Below, piece after piece: positions 45,514-54,640 of a stretch of 64,000 nt of DNA. Under the pieces are notes generated by a model. It did no database searches and was not told the DNA's origin. It saw only the letters and a program-made list of their open reading frames with translations. Where the stretch lies: contig CAQGLR010000015.1 in assembly GCA_948794795.1 (NCBI GenBank), positions 1-64,000 of the forward strand. Direction: 5' to 3'. Source of the DNA: an uncultured Lachnospiraceae bacterium. GTDB taxonomy: Bacteria > Bacillota > Clostridia > Lachnospirales > Lachnospiraceae. Within the stretch, counting starts at the first letter, position 1. Each line of letters opens with the position of its first letter. The position numbers and the translations under genes were made by a program.

Positions 45514-45581
45514 TGTAACTATTGACATTACACCAAAAGGATGATATTATAAATACAGTCGATGTAACAACAATCATTACA
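45514..45581 (+). promoter_or_regulatory. Promoter flanked by two identical-type operators
   Basis: TTGACA (45522-45527), 17 bp, TATTAT (45545-45550). Two 19-bp sites of the form TGTAA-N9-TTACA lie at 45514-45532 (over the -35) and 45563-45581 (near the start point). Placement fits repression, probably by the PadR protein whose gene next door is now broken. Confidence 0.7.
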
Positions 45582-45617
45582 TTAAATTAAATTTTTATAT
45601 TACAGGAGGTAATTATT

Positions 45618-46247
45618 ATGAAGATTGCAATAGTTTGTGCAAATGGCAAAGCAGGTAAACTTATTACAAAAGAAGCAGTAGAAAGGGGACTTGACGTAAC
45701 TGCAATTATCAGGGGTGAGAACAAATCTGCAGCACCTCATTATATAAGCAAAGATATTTTTGATATAACTGCAGAAGATTTAAAAGAATTTGATGTTGTA
45801 GTTGACGCATTTGGTGCATGGACAGAAGATACCCTTCATCTCCACAGTACCTCACTTAAGGTATTATGTGATGCCCTGTCTGGCACTAATACAAGACTGC
45901 TTGTAGTAGGCGGGGCTGGAAGCCTTTACGTAAATCCAGAACACACAGCATGTGTAGCTGACGGACCTGGTTTCCCAGATACCTTTAAACCACTTGCAGC
46001 CGCAATGGCAAAGGCTCTTAGTGAATTACGCCAAAGAAATGATACCAGATGGACTTATATAAGCCCTGCTGCTGATTTCCAGGCAGATGGCAGGCATACC
46101 GGGGAATATATCCTTGCAGGTGAAGAATTTACCTTGAATAATAAAGGAGAAAGCATTATTAGTTATGCTGATTATGCAACTGCTATGGTAGATGAAATTA
46201 TAAATGGCAGCCACATACAAGAGAGGATTTCAGTTTTAAGAAAATAA
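45618..46247 (+). CDS. NAD(P)-binding oxidoreductase, YwnB-like (209 aa)
   Basis: Atypical short-chain-dehydrogenase/NmrA-like fold: nucleotide-binding start MKIAIVCANGKAGKLI, strand DVVVDAFGAW, then RLLVVGGAGSLYV and WTYISPAADF, as in small NAD(P)H-binding proteins of about 210 residues related to YwnB. ACAGGAGG precedes the ATG. Such genes are often under PadR, HxlR or MarR control and respond to reactive compounds; here a decayed PadR gene lies divergently upstream. The substrate is unknown. Confidence 0.85.
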   Translation: MKIAIVCANGKAGKLITKEAVERGLDVTAIIRGENKSAAPHYISKDIFDITAEDLKEFDVVVDAFGAWTEDTLHLHSTSLKVLCDALSGTNTRLLVVGGAGSLYVNPEHTACVADGPGFPDTFKPLAAAMAKALSELRQRNDTRWTYISPAADFQADGRHTGEYILAGEEFTLNNKGESIISYADYATAMVDEIINGSHIQERISVLRK

Positions 46248-46377
46248 AACATACAAACATGTGGAAAATAAAAATATTTACTTGTAAATTTTATAATTAT
46301 AATATACCCAGCTAAATAAAGAAGCTGCTGCATTAAGAAAAACTATAACAATATATAACAAGACCTTAATTGTAAAT

Positions 46378-46429
46378 AACACAGAAACATCCGCCTGCCA
46401 GTCCAGGCAAAGGCAGGTGTTTTTGTGTT
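46378..46429. terminator. Bidirectional terminator
   Basis: CGCCTGCC pairs with GGCAGGTG, extended by AACACA/TGTGTT arms, with GTTTTTGTG on the plus side. It lies between the convergent oxidoreductase and LytTR genes. Confidence 0.65.
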
Positions 46430-46434
46430 GTCCT

Positions 46435-47136
46435 TTATCCATTTGCAATATAGTAACGGTATTCCATCAAATGTTTTTTGAACTCTGCACTCTTTCTTGT
46501 ACTTAACATAGCCATATCACCATTACTCATCTTAATATCTGTCTTACAAAAACTATCCACACATCTTAAATTTATTAAGTATGACCTGTGGACACGGAAA
46601 AAGCCCTCTTCTGCAAGTTCTTTCTCCATTTCTGAAATCGTATTGCCACATAAAAGCAACTCTTTCTTTATATGTACAATAACATGTCTTTTCATAGTTT
46701 CAATATATATTATGTCCCTTATTTTAACAGCAACCTCACCCACTCTTAAAACTTTCAGGAACATTGTCTTTCCTCCATCCAGTTTCCTTTCTGCACTTTT
46801 CAAAGCTTCTGAAAGTTCCTTGTCCATAGCTGTTTTATCTACATACCTGAATGCTTCAAATATAAAACCTTTCTTTATATATTCATCATGTGTTGTAAGA
46901 ATTATAATAACTGCATCTGGAAACCGTGTCTTATATCTTTCTATTGCCTCAAAGCCATTAATAACAGGCATCTCAATATCCATTAAAATAATATCACTTT
47001 TCTTATTTTCATTAAGAAAGCTTCTGCCAGACAAATAATAAGTAATATCAACTTCCCTGCCACTATAATAATGCTCCAGAAAATCTTCTACTCTTTTTAG
47101 CCATAATTTTTCGTCATCAACTACTGCAATCTTCAT
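46435..47136 (-). CDS. LytTR response regulator (233 aa)
   Basis: AgrA-like: receiver with VVDDEK and phospho-acceptor Asp53 in ILMDIEMP; LytTR DNA-binding domain (about 125-228, IIYIETMKRHVIVHI ... FFRVHRSYLINLRCV). AAAGGAAAGG precedes the start. The partner kinase lies upstream on the same strand (47501-48811), with an unusual 364-bp gap holding a tiny open frame. Targets are unknown. Confidence 0.85.
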   Translation of the reverse strand: MKIAVVDDEKLWLKRVEDFLEHYYSGREVDITYYLSGRSFLNENKKSDIILMDIEMPVINGFEAIERYKTRFPDAVIIILTTHDEYIKKGFIFEAFRYVDKTAMDKELSEALKSAERKLDGGKTMFLKVLRVGEVAVKIRDIIYIETMKRHVIVHIKKELLLCGNTISEMEKELAEEGFFRVHRSYLINLRCVDSFCKTDIKMSNGDMAMLSTRKSAEFKKHLMEYRYYIANG

Positions 47137-47307
47137 ATGACCTTTCCTTTCTGTATACCATCCCCATATATACCATGAAATGAAAAAAAAGTCTACATAT
47201 CTTTGTAAACTTTCCTTTCATACACATAATTCTTCTAACAAAAAACAATTATTTAATACTTGCTTGCCAAAATTATAGTAGTTCCAAATAACAAACCATA
47301 CAAGATA

Positions 47308-47361
47308 TTAGCCTAAAAGCTCAAGCAAATACTCAAAAACAATTAGTGAATATGGCATCAT
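47308..47361 (-). CDS. Possible 17-residue peptide between kinase and regulator
   Basis: A very good ribosome site (GGGAGGTG, 6 nt spacing) precedes ATG at 47361; the product is MMPYSLIVFEYLLELLG, then TAA. It has no Cys, so it is not an AgrD-type thiolactone precursor. It could be a signal or leader peptide, or chance. The rest of the 47137-47500 gap is featureless. Confidence 0.35.
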   Translation of the reverse strand: MMPYSLIVFEYLLELLG

Positions 47362-47500
47362 TTGTAACACCTCCCAAATTAAATGATACCAGTATATTAA
47401 TAACAATGATATTGTTTTTCAATATGACTTGCACAAACGACTATTTTTATAACATTAATGCAATCTTTTATACTATTTTTTTAGTTCATAAATATAATTA

Positions 47501-48811
47501 TTATTTATTTTTGTTTACTAATGCAATGAGAACTTCAAATATGTTATTATCTGTTTTTATATCCATGCTCCCATTATATAATTCCACACTTTTCTTTACA
47601 TTAAGCAGGCCATATCCATGATTTTGTGAAACTTTTTTAGTAACAATAACATTTTGGCTGATATGCAGCTCTCCAACATATGGATTACGTACATTAAAAT
47701 ATAACATTAAATCATCATAACGGAATGTAATATCTATATACCTGTCATTTTTATCTATCTTAACTACTGCTTCTATAGCATTGTCCAATAAATTAGAAAT
47801 TATAGTGCATAAATCAAACATATCTATATTACAGTTCTTAGTCATTTTACCTGTAAGTTTAAGTTTTATATTATTCTTTTCCATCTTCTGGTAATAATAA
47901 TTAAGTATTGCATCAATAAATCCATCACCTACGGTAACATGTGTATTATACCCATTCAATCTTTCAGTAATTGCCTCTATATATTTTAATACATCTTTAT
48001 ATCTTTTTTCTTTACACAAAAGCTGTAGGGAATTTAAATGACTACGGTAATCATGCCTGAACTTTTTTGTTTCTTCTTCTCTTAATTCAAGATATTCATA
48101 ATTCTCCTGTTGCATATTCATATATTTCTGGTTTAAATGATTTTGTACTTTTAAACCTTCATTAGTTATAGTCATCAAAAAAATTAATCCATATTGTAAT
48201 AATGTACTTATAAATACCATTATAGAAATAATTAATGCAAATCCCTTTTTGTCCATCTCCCTGATTATTAAACATACATACACAAACAAAAGATAATCTG
48301 CCAGCCCTATAAACAAATAAATAATATATTGTTTTGTTGAAATCTTATGTACAAACCGGGCTTTTTCTTTAACAAAAATATTTATCATAAACAGAAACGT
48401 TAATATAACTATATATGTAAATATTTTTGTTAATACTTCATTTTCAAAACTAAAATATATTAAAACACTTGATACAGCTTTATATATCATTGCATCTATA
48501 ATATTTATAAATATAAGTGCCCACATTCCCCTCAAAAGTAATTCTTTATAAGATAATTCAGAATATAACATATGTAATTCAAATGCAATAAACAAAATAT
48601 ATAACAATAAGAAAAATGGACTTTGCCTGTTTAAACACCATATAAATGAAAAAATAATCCAAATTAACAAATTGAAAATCAAACTTTTTCTTACAACAAT
48701 AGTTCTCATGCCAAAGAAAACAATAAAAACCATTACTAATTTAAATATTTCTACACCCAAATCAACAAAATAATATAAAAAATCCATTAAAAAATTTGCC
48801 AATACCACCAT
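47501..48811 (-). CDS. GHKL-type sensor histidine kinase with six membrane helices (436 aa)
   Basis: AgrC-like layout: an N-terminal membrane domain of about six helices (1-218), a coiled linker, the phospho-acceptor His253 in KKFRHDYRSHLNSLQ, and a GHKL ATPase domain (N-box ISNLLDNAIEAV, G-box HGYGLLNVKKSV). The first few residues are hydrophobic straight from the start, so a slightly later start (MDFLYYF) is possible. It drives the LytTR regulator at 46435. No agrB or agrD gene is seen nearby. Confidence 0.83.
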   Translation of the reverse strand: MVVLANFLMDFLYYFVDLGVEIFKLVMVFIVFFGMRTIVVRKSLIFNLLIWIIFSFIWCLNRQSPFFLLLYILFIAFELHMLYSELSYKELLLRGMWALIFINIIDAMIYKAVSSVLIYFSFENEVLTKIFTYIVILTFLFMINIFVKEKARFVHKISTKQYIIYLFIGLADYLLFVYVCLIIREMDKKGFALIISIMVFISTLLQYGLIFLMTITNEGLKVQNHLNQKYMNMQQENYEYLELREEETKKFRHDYRSHLNSLQLLCKEKRYKDVLKYIEAITERLNGYNTHVTVGDGFIDAILNYYYQKMEKNNIKLKLTGKMTKNCNIDMFDLCTIISNLLDNAIEAVVKIDKNDRYIDITFRYDDLMLYFNVRNPYVGELHISQNVIVTKKVSQNHGYGLLNVKKSVELYNGSMDIKTDNNIFEVLIALVNKNK

Positions 48812-49562
48812 CTTCTCTCTTGTAAATTACTTAACCACTAACTCTATTATATACAGTTTATTATTACAAATAACCAAATGATATACACAATCCATATTAC
48901 ATACAATCTGGACCGCTTTTCTAATTTAAAACAATCCTGCCACCACTTTACAGCACTTTGATAAAAACATGGGCTCATGCCAAAACTAACAAGTCCTTCT
49001 ATTGCCAGCTTTACTCTTAGAAATTATATCTTATAAAATCTGGCTTAATAAAGTTAAGTACAACAACTACCATATATTATGGTTTAACACCTGGTCAAAT
49101 AATATATTGTTGTAAAAAATTATAATACTATTTCAATTTTATGTCACTATTCTAATATTTAAACACTGTGTAATTTTGCGCAATTTTAATTTTTGCAACG
49201 TCCAAAATAAGCCTTATTGCAGCAAGTTTTCCTATATCAAAACTTTTGTAAATTTTAAGCATCCCATCCAGGCGGAATGCGTGCAAAGCCATGCTTCACA
49301 TGGCTTTTTGTTGGTAAAATTTTGAAACTGCCAGAGCCACATAATTTATGAAATATTTAATTTTCAGATACCACATCAGATTAACAATGTAATTATTAAA
49401 AAGCAAAGTAAACAAGATATTGCATATGACTACACCTTTTTACCATAAAAATTCTTGATTTGATATATAAAAATTTCTACATTTAATATTTTGCTACACT
49501 TTTTACAAAAATACAGCCCGTTTTGCCTTACAAAAAATACAGCCCGTTTTGCCTTATTTTTA
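48812..49562. other. 750-bp gap with repeat debris
   Basis: No gene is supported. Right end of the MITE-like family at 49256-49365 (CATCCCATCCAGGCGG ... GGTAAAATTTTGAAACTGCCAGAG and its flank), matching 19826-19905 and 38404-38481. A 22-bp direct repeat, ATACAGCCCGTTTTGCCTTA, occurs twice at about 49510-49556. The remainder is plain AT-rich DNA. Confidence 0.55.
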
Positions 49563-49654
49563 TTGCAAATTATATTAAAATGTACTAAAATGATAATGTG
49601 AGGATTGTAATATTTGCTAGAAACCAGCTCACAGCTATGTATCTGCAAATATTA
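49563..49654 (+). promoter_or_regulatory. Promoter and leader palindrome of isomerase gene
   Basis: TTGCAA (49563-49568), 17 bp, TAAAAT (49586-49591). In the leader, TAATATTTGC (49608-49617) and GCAAATATTA (49645-49654) are perfect inverted repeats 27 bp apart, possibly an operator pair or a leader stem. Confidence 0.6.
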
Positions 49655-49697
49655 ATCAAAATATTAAATATATAATTAAGAAAGGACGGTTTATAAA

Positions 49698-51188
49698 ATG
49701 AACAATCTGCCAAAAATGAAAATTGGTATAGTTGCAGTAAGCAGGGACTGCTTCCCTGAAACTCTTTCTGTAACAAGAAGGCAAAACCTTGTGAAAGCAT
49801 ACACAGACAAGTATAATGCGGAGGATATCTATGAATGTCCTGTCTGTATAGTTGAAAGTGAAATCCATATGGTACAGGCTCTCGAAGATATTAAGAAAGC
49901 TGGATGTAATGCTCTCTGTGTATATTTAGGAAACTTTGGGCCTGAAATTTCTGAAACTCTTCTTGCTAAACACTTTGAAGGACCTAAGATGTTTATTGCA
50001 GCAGCAGAAGAAACTTCTAAAGACGGAGGGCTTATACAGGGACGTGGCGACGCATACTGCGGAATGCTTAATGCAAGTTATAATTTAAAGCTCCGCAATG
50101 TACAAGCTTATATTCCTGAATATCCTGTAGGTACAGCAGAAGAATGTGCAGACATGATACATGAATTTATTCCTGTTGCACGTGCTGTATATGGTTTAAC
50201 ACATCTTAAGATTATAAGCTTTGGCCCACGCCCTCTTAACTTCCTTGCATGTAATGCACCAATTAAGCAGCTTTACAATATAGGAGTTGAAATTGAAGAA
50301 AACTCAGAGCTTGACTTATTTGAAGCATTTAATAAACATGCTGGTGATTCACGTATCCCTGATGTTGTGAAGGATATGGAGGCTGAACTTGGAGCAGGCA
50401 ACAAGAAGCCAGAAATACTTGAAAAACTCGCACAGTATGAACTTACACTTCTTGACTGGATAGAGGAACACAAAGGATACAGGGAGTTTGTTGCTATTGC
50501 TGGCAAATGCTGGCCTGCATTCCAGACACAGTTTGGCTTTGTACCATGTTATGTAAACAGCCGTCTTACTAAGATGGGAATACCTGTTTCATGCGAAGTT
50601 GATATTTATGGCTGCTTAAGCGAATTTATTGGTACTGTTGTCAGTGAAGATGCTGTTACACTTCTTGATATTAATAACTCTGTACCTGCTGATATATTTG
50701 CAGAAGACATTGAAAATAAATTCAACTATACACAGAAAGATACATTTATGGCTTTCCATTGCGGCAATACAGCTTCAAACAAGCTCTCATCATGTGAAAT
50801 GAAATACCAGATGATTATGGCACGTTCACTTCCTATTGAAGTTACAAACGGAACATTAGAAGGTGACATAGTTCCTGGTGATATTACATTCTTCCGCCTG
50901 CAGAGTACAGCTGATGCTAAACTCCGTGGCTATATTGCACAAGGTGAAGTCCTTCCTGTAGCTACACGTTCATTTGGCGCTATTGGTATCTTTGCTATAC
51001 CTGAAATGGGACGCTTCTACCGCCATGTACTTATTGAAGGCAATTATCCTCACCATGGCGCTGTTGCTTTTGGACACTTTGGAAAAGCATTATATGAAGT
51101 ATACAAGTACATTGGTGTTGATGTTGAAGAGATAGGCTTTAACCAGCCAAAGGGAATGCTCTACAAAACAGAAAACCCATTTGCATAA
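49698..51188 (+). CDS. L-fucose/L-arabinose isomerase family protein (496 aa)
   Basis: Aldose-ketose isomerase of the FucI/AraA fold (COG2407-like): N-terminal KMKIGIVAVSRDCFPETL, middle GPRPLNFLACN and AIAGKCWPAFQTQFGFVPC, C-terminal HCGNTA and a late HHGAVAFGHFG. Length suits the family. It is soluble and cytoplasmic. Its neighbour is xylulokinase, so the likely product is D-xylulose or another pentulose; xylose or arabinose are better guesses than fucose here. The exact sugar cannot be read from sequence. AAAGGACGG is the ribosome site. Confidence 0.8.
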   Translation: MNNLPKMKIGIVAVSRDCFPETLSVTRRQNLVKAYTDKYNAEDIYECPVCIVESEIHMVQALEDIKKAGCNALCVYLGNFGPEISETLLAKHFEGPKMFIAAAEETSKDGGLIQGRGDAYCGMLNASYNLKLRNVQAYIPEYPVGTAEECADMIHEFIPVARAVYGLTHLKIISFGPRPLNFLACNAPIKQLYNIGVEIEENSELDLFEAFNKHAGDSRIPDVVKDMEAELGAGNKKPEILEKLAQYELTLLDWIEEHKGYREFVAIAGKCWPAFQTQFGFVPCYVNSRLTKMGIPVSCEVDIYGCLSEFIGTVVSEDAVTLLDINNSVPADIFAEDIENKFNYTQKDTFMAFHCGNTASNKLSSCEMKYQMIMARSLPIEVTNGTLEGDIVPGDITFFRLQSTADAKLRGYIAQGEVLPVATRSFGAIGIFAIPEMGRFYRHVLIEGNYPHHGAVAFGHFGKALYEVYKYIGVDVEEIGFNQPKGMLYKTENPFA

Positions 51189-51224
51189 TCTGTTTCCCTG
51201 GCACAATGCAAAGATATGCATTTT

Positions 51225-51257
51225 ATAAGCGGTGGCATTATGCTGCCGCTTATTTTT
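51225..51257 (+). terminator. Terminator of isomerase gene
   Basis: AAGCGG-type arms (ATAAGCGG and CCGCTTAT) around GGCATTATGC, then TTTTT. Confidence 0.75.
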
Positions 51258-51289
51258 AACTTTATTAAAAGATTTATGTAACTTTAAAT

Positions 51290-51340
51290 GGTGCCAGTAA
51301 AATTGGGTGCCTGTGCGCTCAATTTTCTATTCTGGCCACC
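51290..51340 (+). promoter_or_regulatory. Hairpin in xylulokinase leader
   Basis: GGTG-CCAG...AAAATTG pairs with CAATTTT...CTGG-CCACC. It has no U tract, and ends 40 bp before the start codon. Either an operator-rich region or an RNA leader structure. Confidence 0.4.
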
Positions 51341-51379
51341 AATCTATATAAAATATATAAACAAGAAAGGAAATATTAT

Positions 51380-52909
51380 ATGAATTATTTAATTGGCATT
51401 GACCTTGGAACTTCTTCTACAAAAACAGTGCTGTTTAATGAAAATGGTGATGTAATAGCTACCGCAGGCAAGGATTACCCTCTTTATACACCTAATAATG
51501 GATGGGCAGAACAAAAACCAGAGGACTGGCGTGACGCTGCACTGGAAACTATAGCCAGTGTTGTAAAAGAATCTGGTGTAAATGCAGATGATATCAAAGG
51601 TCTTGGCATATCTGGCCAGATGCATGGCCTTGTTATGCTTGATGGTGATGGTGAAGTAATACGCCCGTCTATTATATGGTGTGACCAGCGCACTGGAAAA
51701 GAATGTGAAGAAATAACAGAAAAGGTTGGTGCAAAACGCCTTGTTGAAATAACTGCAAACCCTGCAATGACTGGCTTCACTGCTTCTAAAATACTGTGGG
51801 TACGCAATAATGAACCAGAAAACTACGCAAAATGCAGGCACATCCTTCTTCCAAAAGATTATGTACGTTATATACTTACTGGTGAATTTGCAACAGAAGT
51901 TTCTGACGCTTCAGGCATGCAGCTTCTTGACGTTCCAGCGCGCAAGTGGTCTGATGAAGTCCTTGACAAACTTGGCATTGACAAAAGCCTTCTTGCCAAA
52001 GTATATGAGTCCCCAGAAGTAACAGGAACAATCCTTCCTGAAATTGCAGAAAAAACTGGGCTTTCTACTTCTACAGTTGTAGTTGGAGGAGCTGGTGACA
52101 ACGCTGCTGCTGCTGTTGGTACAGGAGTTGTAGAAGATGGCAAAGCATTTACTACTATAGGTACAAGTGGTGTGGTATATGCACATTCAAGCAATATATC
52201 TATCGACCCACAGGGACGTGTCCATACTTTCTGCTGTGCAGTTCCAGGAGCATGGCATGTAATGGGTGTAACCCAGGCGGCAGGATACTCACTTTCCTGG
52301 TATCTTGATAATATGGGAGAAGGTTATAAACATGAAGCTGAAGAAAAAGGCTGTGGTGTATTTGAATTAATTAACCAGGATGTAGAAAAAACACCTATTG
52401 GTGCCAACAGGCTTCTTTATCTTCCATACCTGAACGGCGAACGTACACCTCATCTTGACCCGGACTGCCGCGGCGTATTCTTTGGTCTTTCAAGTATGCA
52501 TACTAAGGCTGATATTGCACGTGCTGTTATGGAAGGTATAAGTTATTCACTCAAAGACTGCAGGGATATACTTGAAGAAATGGGTGTAAAAGCTGATGAT
52601 ATGATGGCATGTGGAGGAGGTGCTAAAAATGCTGTACAACGCCAGATGATGGCCGATATGTTTGGATGTGATGTAAATACTGTTACTGCAACGGAAGGTC
52701 CAGCACTTGGTGTTGCAATTCTTGCAGGTGTTGGTGCAGGTATATATCCAAGTGTAGAAGAAGCTTGCCGCAAAATGATACACAAAGACCCAGCAAAAGA
52801 ATGTAAACCTGATATGGCAAATAATGCACAATACAACAAGTTCCATAAGATATACAAAAACCTTTATGGATGCCTGAAAGAACAGTATAAAGAAATAGCA
52901 AAATTATAA
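51380..52909 (+). CDS. xylB: Xylulokinase (509 aa)
   Basis: Phosphorylates D-xylulose to xylulose 5-phosphate for the pentose-phosphate pathway. FGGY-family kinase: phosphate-binding GIDLGTSSTKTVLF (6-19), the xylulokinase signature GISGQMHGL (76-84), IIWCDQRT, catalytic Asp in GGAGDNAAAAVG (about 235) and C-terminal ACGGGAKN. Length is standard. AAGAAAGG precedes the ATG. It follows the isomerase, but a terminator and a leader hairpin in the 191-bp gap suggest its own control. Confidence 0.93.
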   Translation: MNYLIGIDLGTSSTKTVLFNENGDVIATAGKDYPLYTPNNGWAEQKPEDWRDAALETIASVVKESGVNADDIKGLGISGQMHGLVMLDGDGEVIRPSIIWCDQRTGKECEEITEKVGAKRLVEITANPAMTGFTASKILWVRNNEPENYAKCRHILLPKDYVRYILTGEFATEVSDASGMQLLDVPARKWSDEVLDKLGIDKSLLAKVYESPEVTGTILPEIAEKTGLSTSTVVVGGAGDNAAAAVGTGVVEDGKAFTTIGTSGVVYAHSSNISIDPQGRVHTFCCAVPGAWHVMGVTQAAGYSLSWYLDNMGEGYKHEAEEKGCGVFELINQDVEKTPIGANRLLYLPYLNGERTPHLDPDCRGVFFGLSSMHTKADIARAVMEGISYSLKDCRDILEEMGVKADDMMACGGGAKNAVQRQMMADMFGCDVNTVTATEGPALGVAILAGVGAGIYPSVEEACRKMIHKDPAKECKPDMANNAQYNKFHKIYKNLYGCLKEQYKEIAKL

Positions 52910-52982
52910 TAACCTGGAAGTTCATTTATCCAGCCAGCACTTTTTGCCAGCCGCCACAATAAACAACCTAATGGAGGAAAAA

Positions 52983-54128
52983 ATGGATAATTATGAATTT
53001 ATTGCCCCTTGCCACTTTGGACTTGAAGCAGTATTAAAAAAAGAAATTATAAACCTTGGATACGCAATAACCAAAACCGAAGATGGCAAAGTAACATTTA
53101 CTGGTGATACCAGTGCAATATGCCGTGCAAATATATTTCTGCGTACAACAGAAAGGGTTCTTTTAAAAGCAGGCAGTTTTAAAGCTACAACTTTTGATGA
53201 GCTCTTTGAGGGAACAAAAGCAATTCCATGGGAACAATTTATACCTGAAAATGGAAAGTTCTGGGTTGCAAAGGCCACATCAATTAAAAGTAAACTTTTC
53301 AGTCCGTCAGATATACAGTCCATTATGAAAAAAGCTATAGTAGAACGGCTTAAATCAAAATACAATATAAACTGGTTCCAGGAAGATGGTGCAAGTTTCC
53401 CTATACGTGTTACAATTATGAAAGATGAAGTTACTATAGGGCTTGATACATCAGGTGAATCCCTTCACAAACGTGGATACCGCCTTGCTACAGTCAAAGC
53501 CCCTATTACTGAAACACTTGCTGCTGCACTTATTATGCTTACACCTTGGAATAAAGACCGTATACTTGTAGACCCGTTCTGCGGAAGCGGGACATTTCCT
53601 ATAGAAGCAGCTCTTATAGGGGCAAATATCGCACCAGGGATAAACCGTTCTTTCACAGCAGAAGAATGGCAGCATATTATCCCTAAAAAAGAATGGTACA
53701 ACGCAATAAATGAGGCACAAGATTTGATAATACATGGCCTGGATATGGATATACAAGGATATGATGCCAGCAATGATGCTATAAAAGCTTCTATGGAAAA
53801 CGCAAGGAATGCAGATGTAGACCATCTTATACACTTCCAGAAACGTCCACTTGCACAATTAAGCCATAGAAAAAAATATGGATTTATTATAACTAACCCA
53901 CCATATGGAAGGCGGCTGGATGAGTCAGACGAAATGCCAGGGCTTTATAAGGAAATAGGAGAAGTTTATAGAAACCTTGACAGCTGGTCAATGTACCTGA
54001 TAACCGCATATGAAAATGCTGAAAAATATATAGGAAAAAAAGCTGATAAAAACCGCAAGATTTATAATGGAATGATGAAAACTTATTTCTACCAGTATCT
54101 TGGCGCTAAACCACCAAAGCGCACATAA
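52983..54128 (+). CDS. 23S rRNA guanine-N2 methyltransferase, RlmL N-terminal type (381 aa)
   Basis: Class I SAM-dependent rRNA methyltransferase with an N-terminal THUMP domain (about 5-160) and a Rossmann domain. DPFCGSGTFPIEAAL binds SAM and TNPPYGRR is the catalytic NPPY motif. Start at 52983 behind GGAGG; the open frame begins 13 codons earlier without support. At 381 residues it matches the YpsC/YcbY-N family that modifies G2445-type positions. It lies 73 bp after xylulokinase and is unrelated to sugar use. Confidence 0.88.
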   Translation: MDNYEFIAPCHFGLEAVLKKEIINLGYAITKTEDGKVTFTGDTSAICRANIFLRTTERVLLKAGSFKATTFDELFEGTKAIPWEQFIPENGKFWVAKATSIKSKLFSPSDIQSIMKKAIVERLKSKYNINWFQEDGASFPIRVTIMKDEVTIGLDTSGESLHKRGYRLATVKAPITETLAAALIMLTPWNKDRILVDPFCGSGTFPIEAALIGANIAPGINRSFTAEEWQHIIPKKEWYNAINEAQDLIIHGLDMDIQGYDASNDAIKASMENARNADVDHLIHFQKRPLAQLSHRKKYGFIITNPPYGRRLDESDEMPGLYKEIGEVYRNLDSWSMYLITAYENAEKYIGKKADKNRKIYNGMMKTYFYQYLGAKPPKRT

Positions 54129-54154
54129 TATATAACACATGCATGGAATACCAA

Positions 54155-54271
54155 GATGTGTCTGGAAATTATTTATAAACTACCAAACTGCACAAAAATT
54201 ATACTACTATGGCAAGCTTTAAATTTCCAGACACATCCCAGGTACAGAAAATGCCAGCTTATCCCCTGTAC
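54155..54271. terminator. Inverted repeats between convergent genes
   Basis: Perfect 16-bp arms GATGTGTCTGGAAATT (54155-54170) and its complement (54222-54237), then a second hairpin GGTACAG/CTGTACC (about 54240-54271). Probably a two-sided terminator zone, or a fold-back insertion. Confidence 0.45.
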
Positions 54272-54283
54272 CAACATCCAGTT

Positions 54284-54640
54284 TTATAAATCAATATCAT
54301 CTGTCATTGAATAAAAGAAATCAACAATTTGCTTTATCGCTTCAACAGTATCCCTCTGGTATATAGTTTCCCTTTCAAGCTCATGGGCTATATTATTTAC
54401 AGTAAATGCTGTTTCAAGTATATTATCAAGGATATCACACAGTAATTTATGCGCCTCGTCACGCTCCTCTTCTGTACCTGACTTCATTACAGCAGCATGT
54501 TCTCTCCCTTCACTAAGCAATGTCACAAGACGGTCTGTAATATTTATGGAATCATATGACATCTGTTCCAGGTTATTCATGGTATTTTCCATTCTTTCCA
54601 AAATATGCTCTGTATTTGTTTCATTTTCCCTTAATCCCAT
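54284..54640 (-). CDS. Small helical protein coupled to radA (118 aa)
   Basis: Almost wholly alpha-helical and acidic, with heptad-like repeats (ILERMENTMNNLEQM, LLCDILDNILETAFTVNNIAHELE) that could form a coiled coil. No known family, membrane segment or catalytic motif. The start ATG overlaps the radA stop by one base (TAATG), so translation is coupled. The composition loosely recalls methyl-accepting-protein helices, but no signature was found. Confidence 0.6.
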   Translation of the reverse strand: MGLRENETNTEHILERMENTMNNLEQMSYDSINITDRLVTLLSEGREHAAVMKSGTEEERDEAHKLLCDILDNILETAFTVNNIAHELERETIYQRDTVEAIKQIVDFFYSMTDDIDL

